Source: Glycocaulis alkaliphilus (lineage in GTDB: Bacteria; Pseudomonadota; Alphaproteobacteria; Caulobacterales; Maricaulaceae). Taken from it: a stretch of 64,000 nucleotides of DNA. The stretch lies in the NCBI RefSeq assembly GCF_004000605.1, contig NZ_CP018911.1, positions 1,488,001 through 1,552,000 of the forward strand, written 5' to 3'. A program made the position numbers and the translations under genes. The notes beneath the pieces were generated by a model, which searched no databases, had not been told where the DNA came from, and saw only the letters and a list, made by a program, of their open reading frames with translations. Numbering within the stretch: the stretch's first letter is position 1; each line of letters begins with the position of its first letter. This document shows, in pieces, positions 39,130-47,862 of this stretch.

Positions 39130-40476
39130 ATGTCCGTCAAAGTCCGTTTTGCGCCGAGCCCGACCGGCCTCATCCATGTCGGCAATGTCCGCATTGCCCT
39201 GATGAACTGGCTGTTCGCGCGCCGCGAGGGCGGGACTTTTGTGCTGCGCGTTGACGATACTGACCTTGAGCGCTCCACCAAGCTGTTTGAGGACCAGATC
39301 GTGGAGGACCTCCACTGGCTGGGCCTGAATTTTGATGAGCGCTTCAACCAGTCGGCCCGCTTTGACCTTTACGAGGCTGCGCGCGCGAAGCTGGTCGACA
39401 CCGGCTTCCTCTATCCGTGTTACGAGACCGAGGACGAGCTCGATCGCAAGCGCAAGCTGCAACGCGCGCAGGGCAAGCCGCCTGTCTATGACCGCGCCGC
39501 GCTGAGCCTCACCGACGCCGAGAAGGCGAAATACGAGGCCGAGGGGCGCAAACCCCACTGGCGCTTCAAGCTGTCGGGTGGGCGTATCGAGTGGAACGAT
39601 CTGGTGCGCGGCCCCAGCCATATCGATACGAGCTCGGTCTCTGATCCGATCCTGATCCGGGAGGATGGCAGCTATCTCTACACGCTCCCCAGCGTCGTCG
39701 ATGATCTTGAAGCGAAGATCACCCACGTGATCCGCGGCGAGGACCATGTGACGAACTCCGCTGCGCAGATCGAGATTTTCGAGGCGCTCGGCGGCAAGGG
39801 CTCATCGCCTGCACTCGCGCACTTCCCGCTGCTGGTAGGCTCTGATGGCGAGAAACTTTCCAAGCGTATTGGCGGCCTCTCGGTAAAGGCGCTGCGCGAG
39901 GAAGAGGGCATCGAGCCGATGGCGATCCTCTCGCTGCTGGCCAAGCTTGGCACGTCTGACGCCATCGAGGCGCGCAGCGATCTTGCCTCGCTGGTCTCCG
40001 AGCTCGATTTCTCGAAAGTCTCGCGTACGCCTGCGCGCTTCGACTTTGCCGAGATGGAGCGGCTGAACGCCAAACTGCTCCATGAGACAGGGTTCCTCGC
40101 GGTCAGGGACCGGCTGGAAGCCCTTGGTATCACCGCCGGTGAGACGTTCTGGAATGCCGTGCGGCCCAATCTCAACCGGCTGAAAGACGCCGCAGACTGG
40201 TGGCAGCTGGTCGAGGGGCCTGTCACGCCGGTGATCGAGGATGCGGACTATGCCGCCAAGGCGGCGTCACTGCTTCCCGATGGCGAGCTGACCCGCGAAA
40301 GCTGGGGCGCGTGGACGAGCGCCATCAAGGCCGAGACAGGCCGCAAGGGCCGCGAGCTGTTCATGCCGCTGCGCCAGGCGCTGACCGGCCAGAACCATGG
40401 CCCGGAGATGGATGTGGTGCTGATGCTGATCGGCCGGGAAAAGGCGCTGACGCGTCTGTCGGGGCAGGCGGCTTAA
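39130..40476 (+). CDS. gltX: Glutamyl-tRNA synthetase
   Basis: A class I aminoacyl-tRNA synthetase of 448 residues. VRFAPSPTGLIHVGNVR holds the HIGH-like HVGN (residues 16-19), followed by LRVDDTDLERS and the KMSKS-like GEKLSKRIGG. Length and the KLSKR form resemble the GltX2-like paralogue group of alphaproteobacteria, some members of which charge tRNA-Gln with glutamate; specificity cannot be read here. The ATG at 39130 is chosen because it gives the conserved N-terminus directly. Confidence 0.95.
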   Translation: MSVKVRFAPSPTGLIHVGNVRIALMNWLFARREGGTFVLRVDDTDLERSTKLFEDQIVEDLHWLGLNFDERFNQSARFDLYEAARAKLVDTGFLYPCYETEDELDRKRKLQRAQGKPPVYDRAALSLTDAEKAKYEAEGRKPHWRFKLSGGRIEWNDLVRGPSHIDTSSVSDPILIREDGSYLYTLPSVVDDLEAKITHVIRGEDHVTNSAAQIEIFEALGGKGSSPALAHFPLLVGSDGEKLSKRIGGLSVKALREEEGIEPMAILSLLAKLGTSDAIEARSDLASLVSELDFSKVSRTPARFDFAEMERLNAKLLHETGFLAVRDRLEALGITAGETFWNAVRPNLNRLKDAADWWQLVEGPVTPVIEDADYAAKAASLLPDGELTRESWGAWTSAIKAETGRKGRELFMPLRQALTGQNHGPEMDVVLMLIGREKALTRLSGQAA

Positions 40477-40485
40477 TATCATATT

Positions 40486-40605
40486 TTAGCTCCGCAACGC
40501 ATCCGCGTTGCGATGTTCCGCGAAAAGTCGCGGGCGCGAAGGCCTGTCCCCGGCTTGATCGGGGATCGCGCTTGCGGTCCGCTTCGCGGCCCGAGGGGCC
40601 TTCGA
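40486..40605. repeat. Palindromic intergenic element (type A, copy 2, with 27-base insert)
   Basis: Reverse-orientation copy of 14558-14652. Bases 40539-40565 are an insert absent from copy 1; it contains the hairpin TCCCCG-gcttgat-CGGGGA. The right end, CCTTCGA, is shared with the start of the type B element that follows, so the two elements are fused. Confidence 0.8.
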
Positions 40606-40696
40606 GACGTTCGCTTCGCTCACCCTCTGGATGAGGGAAAAGCGTACAACGCCCTCATCCTGAGGAGCCACGCAGTGGCGTCTCGAAGGACGAGGG
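40599..40696. repeat. Palindromic intergenic element (type B, copy 2)
   Basis: Closely similar to 20861-20955: the same outer arms (CCTTCGAGACG / CGTCTCGAAGG), the same CTTCGCTCACCCTCTGGATGAG and CCCTCATCCTGAGG parts, and variable centre. It lies between the convergent ends of gltX and the phosphoribosyltransferase gene. Confidence 0.8.
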
Positions 40697-40711
40697 CGTT
40701 TAAGTCACCCC

Positions 40712-41239
40712 TCACACAAACCCGTCTGGGACAGGCTTGTGCGCTGCGATCTCTTCCTCCGTCAGCCCCTCCAGTTCATGGGGGAAGACCAGCCAGTCGT
40801 CGGTCTCGTGGACGTGGTAGTCCGGCCGGATTGTAGTCTCGTTGCGCTTTGGCTTGTACCAGGCGACAGCGGTGCGCACCTCATAGCGGCCCTTTAGCGC
40901 GTCCAGCACGGCCGCCAGCGTATGGCCCCGGTCCAGTACATCATCGACCACCAGCAGCTTGCTGCCGGCGGGCAGCACCGCTGTCAGCGCATCCAGACCA
41001 GAGATAGCGATCTCGCTCTTACGCTCGTCTATCCCGGTGTAGGAATGGGCGGCGAGGGGTGAGTGGCCGATTTTCACGCCCTTGAAGGCCAATGCCTCAT
41101 GCAGGGCAATCGCGACCGGACAGCCTCCACGCCAGAGTCCGACCAGATGATCAGGCCGCCAGCCGCTTTCCAATACGCGTAGCGCCAGACTAAACCCGTC
41201 GCGCACCAGGCTGTCAGCGGTCAGAAAGCGTTTTTCCAT
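40712..41239 (-). CDS. Phosphoribosyltransferase-domain protein
   Basis: The 175-residue product has the type I phosphoribosyltransferase fold with the PRPP-binding loop KLLVVDDVLDRGHT and an upstream LVGLWRGGCPVAIALHEAL that contacts pyrophosphate. It resembles hypoxanthine/xanthine-type PRTases (COG2236-like). A purine-salvage role is plausible, but the base specificity cannot be read. It is monocistronic and diverges from the DUF1328 gene. Confidence 0.88.
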   Translation of the reverse strand: MEKRFLTADSLVRDGFSLALRVLESGWRPDHLVGLWRGGCPVAIALHEALAFKGVKIGHSPLAAHSYTGIDERKSEIAISGLDALTAVLPAGSKLLVVDDVLDRGHTLAAVLDALKGRYEVRTAVAWYKPKRNETTIRPDYHVHETDDWLVFPHELEGLTEEEIAAHKPVPDGFV

Positions 41240-41340
41240 GGGGATTTACCGGCTTTTATGTGTTGTTTTTTGAGTGCTGTGGAACGCTATCTGCGGGGCG
41301 GCGTTATCTGTTCGTGTTCATAATGCGAAAGGATAGCAAT

Positions 41341-41517
41341 ATGCTTCGTCTAGCACTGGCCTTCTTTATCGTTGCGATAATTGCGGCCCTGTTCGGTTTT
41401 GGTGGTATTGCTGCCGGTGCCGCCAGCATTGCCCAGATACTTTTCTTCCTCTTTGTGGTCCTGTTCCTTGTCGCCCTCGTGGTGGGCTTGGTGCGCGGAC
41501 GCTCACCGAGGATATAG
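41341..41517 (+). CDS. DUF1328 small membrane protein
   Basis: A 58-residue product with two hydrophobic helices: LRLALAFFIVAIIAALFGFG then GIAAGAASIAQILFFLFVV and a short basic end. Length and the AALFGFGGIA turn match the DUF1328/YtjA family, widely induced by envelope or stationary-phase stress in other bacteria. AAAGGATAG precedes the ATG. Role unknown. Confidence 0.85.
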   Translation: MLRLALAFFIVAIIAALFGFGGIAAGAASIAQILFFLFVVLFLVALVVGLVRGRSPRI

Positions 41518-41543
41518 TTCTCCCCAAGGGTAGAACGTCAGTG

Positions 41544-41571
41544 AGGCCGGGCTTTCCCCTTAGCCCGGCCT
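41544..41571. terminator. Hairpin between DUF1328 and tyrS ends
   Basis: AGGCCGGGCT, loop TTCCCCTT, AGCCCGGCCT form a 10-bp stem between the convergent genes. The tyrS stop codon (41560-41562) lies in the loop and right arm, so termination overlaps the coding end. No T-run follows on either strand. Confidence 0.6.
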
Positions 41572-42795
41572 TACTAATGCGTGACGTTTCTTGCCGACAG
41601 ACAGCTTGATCGCGCCATCTTTCACATCAGCCTCACCGAGTGAGCGGGACTGATCACTTTCGGTCTCGTCATTCACCTTCACGGCGCCCTCGGCAAGCTT
41701 GCGCTTGGCTTCACCTTTTGAGCCAGACAGGCCCGCCTCGACGAGAGCATCGAGCAGGCCGATACCAGCACCCAGATCAGCGGTGATCGTCGGCAGGGCA
41801 TCGCCCGTGCCGCCCCCGGCGAACGTCGCCTTGGCGGTTGCCTCCGCCTCGCTCGCCGCTGCATCACCGTGCAGCATGGCGGTCGCGGCATTGGCAAGCG
41901 CAATCTTGGCGTCGTTGATCTCCGCGCCCTGCAGGGCCTCCAGCCGGGCGATCTCGGTCAGCGGCATGTCGGTGAAGAGTTTCAGGAAGCGGCCCACATC
42001 CGCGTCTTCGGTATTGCGCCAGAATTGCCAGTACTCGTACGGGCTTTTCATATCGGCATTGAGCCAGACCGCGCCGTCGGCCGTCTTGCCCATCTTCGCG
42101 CCTGATGCGCTGGTAATCAGCGGCGTCGTGAAGCCATAGACTTCCTTGCCATCGACGCGGCGGCACAGCTCCACCCCGTTGATGATATTGCCCCACTGGT
42201 CGGCTCCGCCCATCTGCAGGGCCGTGCCGAATCGCCGGTTCAGCTCCAGATAATCGACCGCCTGCAGGAGCATGTAGTTGAACTCCAGGAAGGTCATGGG
42301 CTGCTCACGGTCCAGGCGCAGCTTCACACTGTCAAAGCTGAGCATGCGGTTGATCGTGAAATGCGTGCCGTAATCGCGCAGAAAGTCGAGATAGCCGTAT
42401 TCGGCCAGCCACTCGTCATTATTGACGACGATGGCCTCCTTCATGTCGAGCAGGGCGCCGAAGGGTTTGAGGATGCCTTCCTTGTTCTCGGCGATGATTT
42501 CCGGCGTCAGCATGGGGCGGCTGGTGTCACGCCCTGTGGGGTCGCCCACCTTGGTGGTAGCGCCGCCCATGAGAATAATGGGCTTGTGCCCTGCCTGCTG
42601 CAGGCGGCGCAGCAGCATGATCTGCACCAGTGAGCCAACATGCAAGGAACGGGCGGTCAGGTCGAAGCCAGTATAGCCGCTAAGCGTTTCTGACGCCGCG
42701 CGCTTGTCCAGCCCCTCAATATCGGTTGCCTGATAGAGATAGCCGCGCTCGACCAGCGTTTTGACAAGTTCTGACGCATAGGTGTTTGCGGCCAT
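41560..42795 (-). CDS. tyrS: Tyrosyl-tRNA synthetase
   Basis: The 411-residue product is a class I synthetase: [18 protein letters not shown] has HIGH-like HVGS (residues 52-55), [10 protein letters not shown] binds tyrosine, and SGAKMGKT is the KMSKS loop. The C-terminal S4-like domain (residues about 345-411, [20 protein letters not shown]) binds tRNA. Complete. It diverges from anmK across 94 bases. Confidence 0.97.
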   Translation of the reverse strand: MAANTYASELVKTLVERGYLYQATDIEGLDKRAASETLSGYTGFDLTARSLHVGSLVQIMLLRRLQQAGHKPIILMGGATTKVGDPTGRDTSRPMLTPEIIAENKEGILKPFGALLDMKEAIVVNNDEWLAEYGYLDFLRDYGTHFTINRMLSFDSVKLRLDREQPMTFLEFNYMLLQAVDYLELNRRFGTALQMGGADQWGNIINGVELCRRVDGKEVYGFTTPLITSASGAKMGKTADGAVWLNADMKSPYEYWQFWRNTEDADVGRFLKLFTDMPLTEIARLEALQGAEINDAKIALANAATAMLHGDAAASEAEATAKATFAGGGTGDALPTITADLGAGIGLLDALVEAGLSGSKGEAKRKLAEGAVKVNDETESDQSRSLGEADVKDGAIKLSVGKKRHALVRPG

Positions 42796-42889
42796 GGCTT
42801 AGGGCTTTCCTGCTGAAACGAATATGGCGCTAATAGCAGTAATGCACGCGGGTATGGAAGGCGTAGAGCCATCGGATGGGTAAACTAAC

Positions 42890-43993
42890 ATGAAGTGGGT
42901 TGGTCTGATGAGCGGCACTTCGCTGGACGGGGTGGATGCGGCGCTGCTGGAGAGTGATGGCGAGACGCTGATCCGCTTCGGGCCGGGGCTGGAGCGCCCC
43001 TACACAGTAGATGAGCGCAAAGTGCTGCAGGCCGCCGTCGATGCCGCGCTGCAATGGCGCTGGCAGGGCGAGGCGCCCGGCGTGTTCGCGGACGCAGAAG
43101 CCGTGCTGACCACCACCCATGCCGAGGCGGTGGAGGCCGTGTGTGCAAAGGCGGGCCTTGCGCCGTCAGAGCTGGATGGCGTTGGCTTTCACGGTCAGAC
43201 TGTGCTGCATCAGGCACCCAGAGACGGCGTGGCGGGCCGTACCCTGCAGATCGGCGACGGGCAGGCGCTCAGCCGCCGGCTCGGCTGCCGGGTGGTTTTC
43301 GATTTCCGGTCAGCAGATGTCGCGGCTGGGGGGCAGGGCGCGCCTCTGGTTCCGGTCTATCACCGCGCGCTGGCAGAGTGGTCCGGGCTGGAGCGCCCTT
43401 TGGGCGTCATCAATATTGGCGGCGTCGCCAATATTACCCATATCGCGGCTGACGGCACGCTGACCGCCTTCGATACCGGGCCCGGAAACGGCCTTATCGA
43501 CGCTTTCATTGAGGCCCATACCGGCGAGGACATGGACAAGGATGGCGAAATCGCTGCGCGCGGCCGCATCCACGAGGCGGCTTTTGCGGAGTTTCTCTCC
43601 AATCCGTATTTTGCTGCTCCGGGACCAAAATCGCTCGACCGCTGGGATTTTTCCCTCGATGCGGTGCGCAATCTCTCGCTCGAAGACGGCGCAGCCACGC
43701 TGACCGGCCTGACCGCAAAGACGATTGCGCTGGGCGTTGCTGCCCTGCCGGACGCGCCGGAACGGCTGGTCCTGTGCGGGGGCGGCCGGCGCAACAAAAC
43801 GCTTGCCGAGCTGGTCTCGGCGGCAACCGGCCTGAAAGTCTATTGCGCTGAAGCGCTGGGCTGGCGCGGTGATCTGGTTGAGGCCGAGGCGTTCGCCTTC
43901 CTTGCGGCACGGGTGATGGCTGGCCTGCCCTATACCTGGCCCGGCACGACGGGAGTGGCTACGCCGATGGGCGGGGGCAGGGTGGTGGAGTAG
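42890..43993 (+). CDS. anmK: Anhydro-N-acetylmuramic acid kinase
   Basis: AnmK opens and phosphorylates 1,6-anhydro-MurNAc to MurNAc-6-phosphate in peptidoglycan recycling. The 367-residue product shows the family start MKWVGLMSGTSLDGVDAALL, GFHGQTVLHQAP, VFDFRSADVAAGGQGAPLVP, INIGGVANIT, FDTGPGN and LVLCGGGRRNK. All main motifs are intact. The tyrS/anmK divergence is also common in related genomes. Confidence 0.96.
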   Translation: MKWVGLMSGTSLDGVDAALLESDGETLIRFGPGLERPYTVDERKVLQAAVDAALQWRWQGEAPGVFADAEAVLTTTHAEAVEAVCAKAGLAPSELDGVGFHGQTVLHQAPRDGVAGRTLQIGDGQALSRRLGCRVVFDFRSADVAAGGQGAPLVPVYHRALAEWSGLERPLGVINIGGVANITHIAADGTLTAFDTGPGNGLIDAFIEAHTGEDMDKDGEIAARGRIHEAAFAEFLSNPYFAAPGPKSLDRWDFSLDAVRNLSLEDGAATLTGLTAKTIALGVAALPDAPERLVLCGGGRRNKTLAELVSAATGLKVYCAEALGWRGDLVEAEAFAFLAARVMAGLPYTWPGTTGVATPMGGGRVVE

Positions 43994-44084
43994 CGCCGCT
44001 GGCGCATATCGTGCAACGCCGCATTTTTCCTGACAGCTTAATGACAGACGGCAAAAATTTATCGTTTTTCGGAAAAAACCCTTT

Positions 44085-44119
44085 CATATCGAGTTTCGAT
44101 ATGTTATCGAGTTTCGATA
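44085..44119. promoter_or_regulatory. Tandem palindromes upstream of the bactofilin-like operon
   Basis: CATATCGA-gtt-TCGATATG (44085-44103, 8-bp arms) is followed by TATCGA-gtt-TCGATA (44105-44119, 6-bp arms), with centres 18 bases apart. They end 33 bases before the first ATG of the operon. Two copies of an identical core strongly suggest binding of two dimers of a repressor or activator. The regulator is not identified. Confidence 0.65.
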
Positions 44120-44151
44120 TGGTTGGTCCCTCATCAAAAGAGGTAAGAAAA

Positions 44152-45000
44152 ATGAAAAACCGTCTCCTCCTTTCCACCGTCACCGCCACGGCGGTCATTC
44201 TTGTGGCCTGCGGGCTGCCGCCCGTTGCCTCAAGCTCCTCAGCGCAGGATGGCACGCGTATCACGGGCGGAGATATTCGCCTCTCCCTGAATGAAGACAC
44301 CGATGCGCGTATCACCGGCGCTGACGTCAGGCTCGATGGCCGGGTCGGCGGCGAGTTGCGCGTTGCTGGCGCCGACATCACGCTTCGCGACATGTCGGTG
44401 GGTTCGCTCTCGGTGACGGGCGCTGATGTAAGCTTTGCCGGTGCTGTTCTGGGCGATGCCCGCGTGACGGGCGCTGACATCTCCATCCGGGGCAATGTTG
44501 GCGGCGATCTGCGCGTTCGCGGCGCGGATGTGCGTATGGAAGGCAATGTCGCCGGGGAGGTGGATGGCAGCTTCGCCGACGCGCACTTCAACGGCCGGCT
44601 CGGCAGCCTGCGTGCCAACGGCGCCGACATCCGCCTCGCGGCGGGCTCCATCGTTGATGGCGATGTCCGGCTCAATGCCGCCGCCTTCGACAGCCGTGCC
44701 GCCATCGGCGGAACGCTGCATGCCAATGTTCGCACGGCGCGCCTTGGCGGTTCAGTCGCCGGCAATGCCGACATCTATGCCGACGAAGGAAACCGCCGCC
44801 GTTTGCGTGACACGGACGGGCTGGTCGAGATCAGCGGTGAGCTGTCGGGTGGAACGATCTGCGCGCGGCGCGTTGTTATCTCCGGCACCGTTACCGGGCC
44901 ATTGAGTGTGCGCGCGCTGGAGCCGGTCAGCTTTACAGGCGATGGCACCGCCCCGCAGCTGGACTATACACCGCGCGGCTCTGACCGTTGCCGCCGCTAG
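44152..45000 (+). CDS. Lipoprotein with 17-residue beta-solenoid (bactofilin-like) repeats
   Basis: The 282-residue product has a lipoprotein signal with lipobox LVAC (Cys20). About ten repeats of roughly 17 residues follow, each near [I/V]xGADIxxxGxVGGDxR (for example VTGADISIRGNVGGDLR and VRGADVRMEGNVAGEVD). Such spacing predicts a right-handed beta-solenoid like polymer-forming bactofilins, but exported and lipid-anchored. The end (TICARRVVISGTVTGPLSV..SDRCRR) has two cysteines that could form a disulfide. The ATG at 44152 follows AGAGG. The partner gene with the same repeat starts 48 bases downstream. Confidence 0.75.
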   Translation: MKNRLLLSTVTATAVILVACGLPPVASSSSAQDGTRITGGDIRLSLNEDTDARITGADVRLDGRVGGELRVAGADITLRDMSVGSLSVTGADVSFAGAVLGDARVTGADISIRGNVGGDLRVRGADVRMEGNVAGEVDGSFADAHFNGRLGSLRANGADIRLAAGSIVDGDVRLNAAAFDSRAAIGGTLHANVRTARLGGSVAGNADIYADEGNRRRLRDTDGLVEISGELSGGTICARRVVISGTVTGPLSVRALEPVSFTGDGTAPQLDYTPRGSDRCRR

Positions 45001-45048
45001 TTTTCGCCAGATTGAATTTCCTGAGCCATTACAGAAAGGCTTGAAACC

Positions 45049-46305
45049 ATGATCAGCAAATGGATAGCGCGTTTCGCCCAGACGGGCATGCTGGCCGGGC
45101 TGTTGCTCGCCGCATCGCCCGCCCATGCGCAATATATCGGCGGCGATCTCAATCTTGATCTCGATCAGGACCGTTCGGCCCAGTTCCTGGCCGGCGATGT
45201 GACCCTGCGCGGCCGCGTCGGCGGCGACATTAGCGGCCTGGCGGGCAATGTCGACATTACCGCCGACATAGGCGGCAGCGTCCAGCTGGCTGCCGGGGAC
45301 ATCGTCATCCGCGGCACGGTAGGCCGGGATGTATCGATCGCCGGCGCCAATATCTCCATTCTGGCAGATGTTTCGGGCAGTGCCGACCTGGCTGGCGCTG
45401 ACATCCGGGTCGGTGGACGCGTTGGCCGGGATCTGGCCGCTGGCGGCGCTCTGATCGCCATTGATGAAAGCGGGTCCATCGGCGGCAATATGGATCTCGC
45501 TGGCAGTGAAATCCGCATGTCCGGCACGGCGCAAGGGCGTCTGAAAGGGCGGGCCCGCACCGTTATCATCGAAGGCACGGTGGCCGGCGATGTCGAGCTT
45601 CATGCAGAGAATGTTGAAATCATGCCGGGTGCGCAGATCGCCGGTCAGCTCCGGGTTCGCGGCCCCAACGCGCCTGTCATCGCGGATGGTGCCCAGATCA
45701 TCGGTGAAATGACTTATGAGGAAGCGCCGTTCAGCGAACAGCGCCGTGCCCGCAGCCATGCGGGCCCGCGCGTGTCAGACTTCGGTCCGCCGGTCTGGGC
45801 ATTCGGGACGGCCATGGGTATCGCGGCTTTTGTGCTGGGCCTGCTGGCCTGCCTGATCTCGCCGCGCGCCGTGTCGGGCATTGCCGACCATTTCCGGGCG
45901 CGCCCCTGGGCTTCGGGTCTGCTGGGGCTGGTGCTGGCCGCCTTCCTGCCGATCCTGCTGGTGGCGGTGTTTGTCTTCCTCGCGATCACGGTGATCGGCA
46001 TTCCGCTGGGTATCATCCTGCTGTTCGCCTTCCCCTTCATTATGGTGCTGGCCTACGCATTTGGCGCAGTGGTGCTCGGGGACCTGATCTTCAACCGCTC
46101 GGGCGACGGAATCGGCCTTGGCATGCGTGTCCTGTCGCTCTTCCTTGTACTGGCGGTTGTCGGGGCGCTCGGTGTTGTGCCGGTGCTTGGCTTTATCATC
46201 GGGTCGATTGTCTTCTTCATCGGCCTTGGGGCCTGGACGCTGGCCCTTTTCAATCGCAATCCGCGCATAGTTGCCGCCGAGCATAACGGTGGGGCGGCAA
46301 TCTAG
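45049..46305 (+). CDS. Exported bactofilin-like solenoid with membrane C-terminus
   Basis: The 418-residue product has a signal peptide (cleavage near SPAHAQ). It carries about eleven 17-residue repeats (FLAGDVTLRGRVGGDIS, IAGANISILADVSGSAD and so on, residues about 25-215) of the same type as the preceding lipoprotein. After a polar hinge (about 216-245) come four or so transmembrane helices, including ILLVAVFVFLAITVIGIPLG and a final LGFIIGSIVFFIGLGAWTL. The solenoid would project into the periplasm from the inner membrane. With the lipoprotein upstream it may bridge or line the envelope; this is inference. Confidence 0.75.
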   Translation: MISKWIARFAQTGMLAGLLLAASPAHAQYIGGDLNLDLDQDRSAQFLAGDVTLRGRVGGDISGLAGNVDITADIGGSVQLAAGDIVIRGTVGRDVSIAGANISILADVSGSADLAGADIRVGGRVGRDLAAGGALIAIDESGSIGGNMDLAGSEIRMSGTAQGRLKGRARTVIIEGTVAGDVELHAENVEIMPGAQIAGQLRVRGPNAPVIADGAQIIGEMTYEEAPFSEQRRARSHAGPRVSDFGPPVWAFGTAMGIAAFVLGLLACLISPRAVSGIADHFRARPWASGLLGLVLAAFLPILLVAVFVFLAITVIGIPLGIILLFAFPFIMVLAYAFGAVVLGDLIFNRSGDGIGLGMRVLSLFLVLAVVGALGVVPVLGFIIGSIVFFIGLGAWTLALFNRNPRIVAAEHNGGAAI

Positions 46306-46387
46306 CGTGCCAACGCATAGCTGACTTGCGCAGCGGCCCGGTTCACAGCGCTTGAACCGGGCCGCTTTGCGCGCCATGTTCCCGGCC

Positions 46388-47359
46388 ATGACAACACTCT
46401 TCGACACCCGCCAGCAGCAGCGCGCCGAGCGCCATCCCGAAAAGCAGAAGCGGCCCGATACGCCGGTCCTGCGAAAGCCGGAATGGATTCGCGTAAAAGC
46501 CCCTGCAGGCGGTGTGTTCTCGGAGACCCGCAAAGTGGTGCGCGAGAATAATCTCGTCACCGTGTGCGAGGAGGCGGGCTGCCCCAATATCGGCGAGTGC
46601 TGGGCGCAAAAGCACGCCACCTTCATGATCATGGGCGATACCTGCACCCGTGCGTGCAGCTTCTGCAATGTGAAGACGGGCATGCCCGCGCCGCTGGATA
46701 TTGACGAGCCGCGCCGTGTTGCCGAAGCCACCGCCACCATGGAGCTGCAGCACGTCGTCATCACCTCGGTGGACCGTGATGATCTGGCCGATGGCGGGGC
46801 GGAGCATTTCGCACTGACCATCCGCGCGATCCGCCAGCTCAATCCGAAGACCACTATCGAAATCCTCACACCGGACTTCCTGAGGAAGCCCGGCGCGGCC
46901 GAAATCGTGATTGATGCGCGCCCGGATGTGTTCAACCATAATCTGGAAACCGTGCCGCGGCTCTATCTCTCCATCCGGCCCGGTGCGCGCTATTACCACT
47001 CGCTGCGCCTGCTGGAGCGGGTGAAGGAGCGCGATCCCTCCCAGTTCACCAAGTCCGGCATCATGGTCGGCCTTGGCGAGACCAAGGAGGAGGTGATGCA
47101 GGTGATGGACGATATGCGTTCAGCCGGTATCGATTTTCTCACCATCGGCCAGTATCTGCAGCCGACACGCAAGCACGCTGCCGTTGATCGCTTCGTCACA
47201 CCTGACGAGTTCAAGGGCTATGAGACGATTGCGCGCGCGAAGGGCTTCCTCATGGTGTCCGCCTCGCCGCTCACCCGGTCCAGCTATCATGCAGGCGAGG
47301 ACTTTGCCCGGCTGCGTGATGCGCGCGAGGCGGCGCTGAAAGCAGGCCGCAAGGCCTGA
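46388..47359 (+). CDS. lipA: Lipoyl synthase
   Basis: A radical SAM enzyme that inserts two sulfurs into octanoyl-protein to form lipoate. The 323-residue product has the auxiliary cluster [12 protein letters not shown] (C-x4-C-x5-C) and the radical [11 protein letters not shown] (C-x3-C-x2-C), then [27 protein letters not shown] and [10 protein letters not shown] with the cluster-ligating serine. The ATG at 46388 is chosen; ATG 46376 is also possible. The next gene starts 14 bases downstream. Confidence 0.97.
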   Translation: MTTLFDTRQQQRAERHPEKQKRPDTPVLRKPEWIRVKAPAGGVFSETRKVVRENNLVTVCEEAGCPNIGECWAQKHATFMIMGDTCTRACSFCNVKTGMPAPLDIDEPRRVAEATATMELQHVVITSVDRDDLADGGAEHFALTIRAIRQLNPKTTIEILTPDFLRKPGAAEIVIDARPDVFNHNLETVPRLYLSIRPGARYYHSLRLLERVKERDPSQFTKSGIMVGLGETKEEVMQVMDDMRSAGIDFLTIGQYLQPTRKHAAVDRFVTPDEFKGYETIARAKGFLMVSASPLTRSSYHAGEDFARLRDAREAALKAGRKA

Positions 47360-47373
47360 AGCGCGGCGAGCTG

Positions 47374-47862
47374 ATGACCTCTGAACACCGCGAGAGCCTG
47401 CGCCTCCCATACCAGCCTGACGAGCTGTTTGATCTCGTCAGCGATGTGCGCGCCTATCCCAAATTCATACCACTTATCAGTGCGCTGCGCGTGATACGTG
47501 AGAGCGTGGTTGAGGGGGTGGGCGAGCTGGACGCCGAAGCGCGCGTGCAGTTCCGTTTTGTCCGTGAGAGCTTCACCACGCGCGTCCTGTTGGACCGGCC
47601 AGCCAGGACCATCAAGGTCTCCTACCTCTCCGGTCCGTTTCATGATCTGGCCAATGAGTGGCGCTTTGCAGAACTGGCAGACGGTTCGACCGAAGTCAGC
47701 TTCTGGATCCGCTACCGCTTCCGCAATCCGGTGCTGAACGCCCTGATGGATGCGAGCCGGTCGCGCGCCATCCGCTATCTGATCGAGCGTTTCCGTGAGG
47801 AAGCCGCCCGGCGCTACACGCCAGTGGAGTCAGGCACTGACCGCCTCGGACAGGAGGCGTAG
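47374..47862 (+). CDS. COQ10/RatA-like START-domain protein
   Basis: The 162-residue product matches the COQ10/RatA (polyketide cyclase/START) family: LPYQPDELFDLVSDVRAYPKFIPL, followed by LDRPARTIKVSYLSGPF and WRFAELADGSTEVSFWIRY strands and a C-terminal helix. In alphaproteobacteria such proteins likely bind ubiquinone and aid respiration; a toxin role (RatA) is less likely. Its last 33 bases overlap convergent pncC on the other strand. Confidence 0.9.
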   Translation: MTSEHRESLRLPYQPDELFDLVSDVRAYPKFIPLISALRVIRESVVEGVGELDAEARVQFRFVRESFTTRVLLDRPARTIKVSYLSGPFHDLANEWRFAELADGSTEVSFWIRYRFRNPVLNALMDASRSRAIRYLIERFREEAARRYTPVESGTDRLGQEA

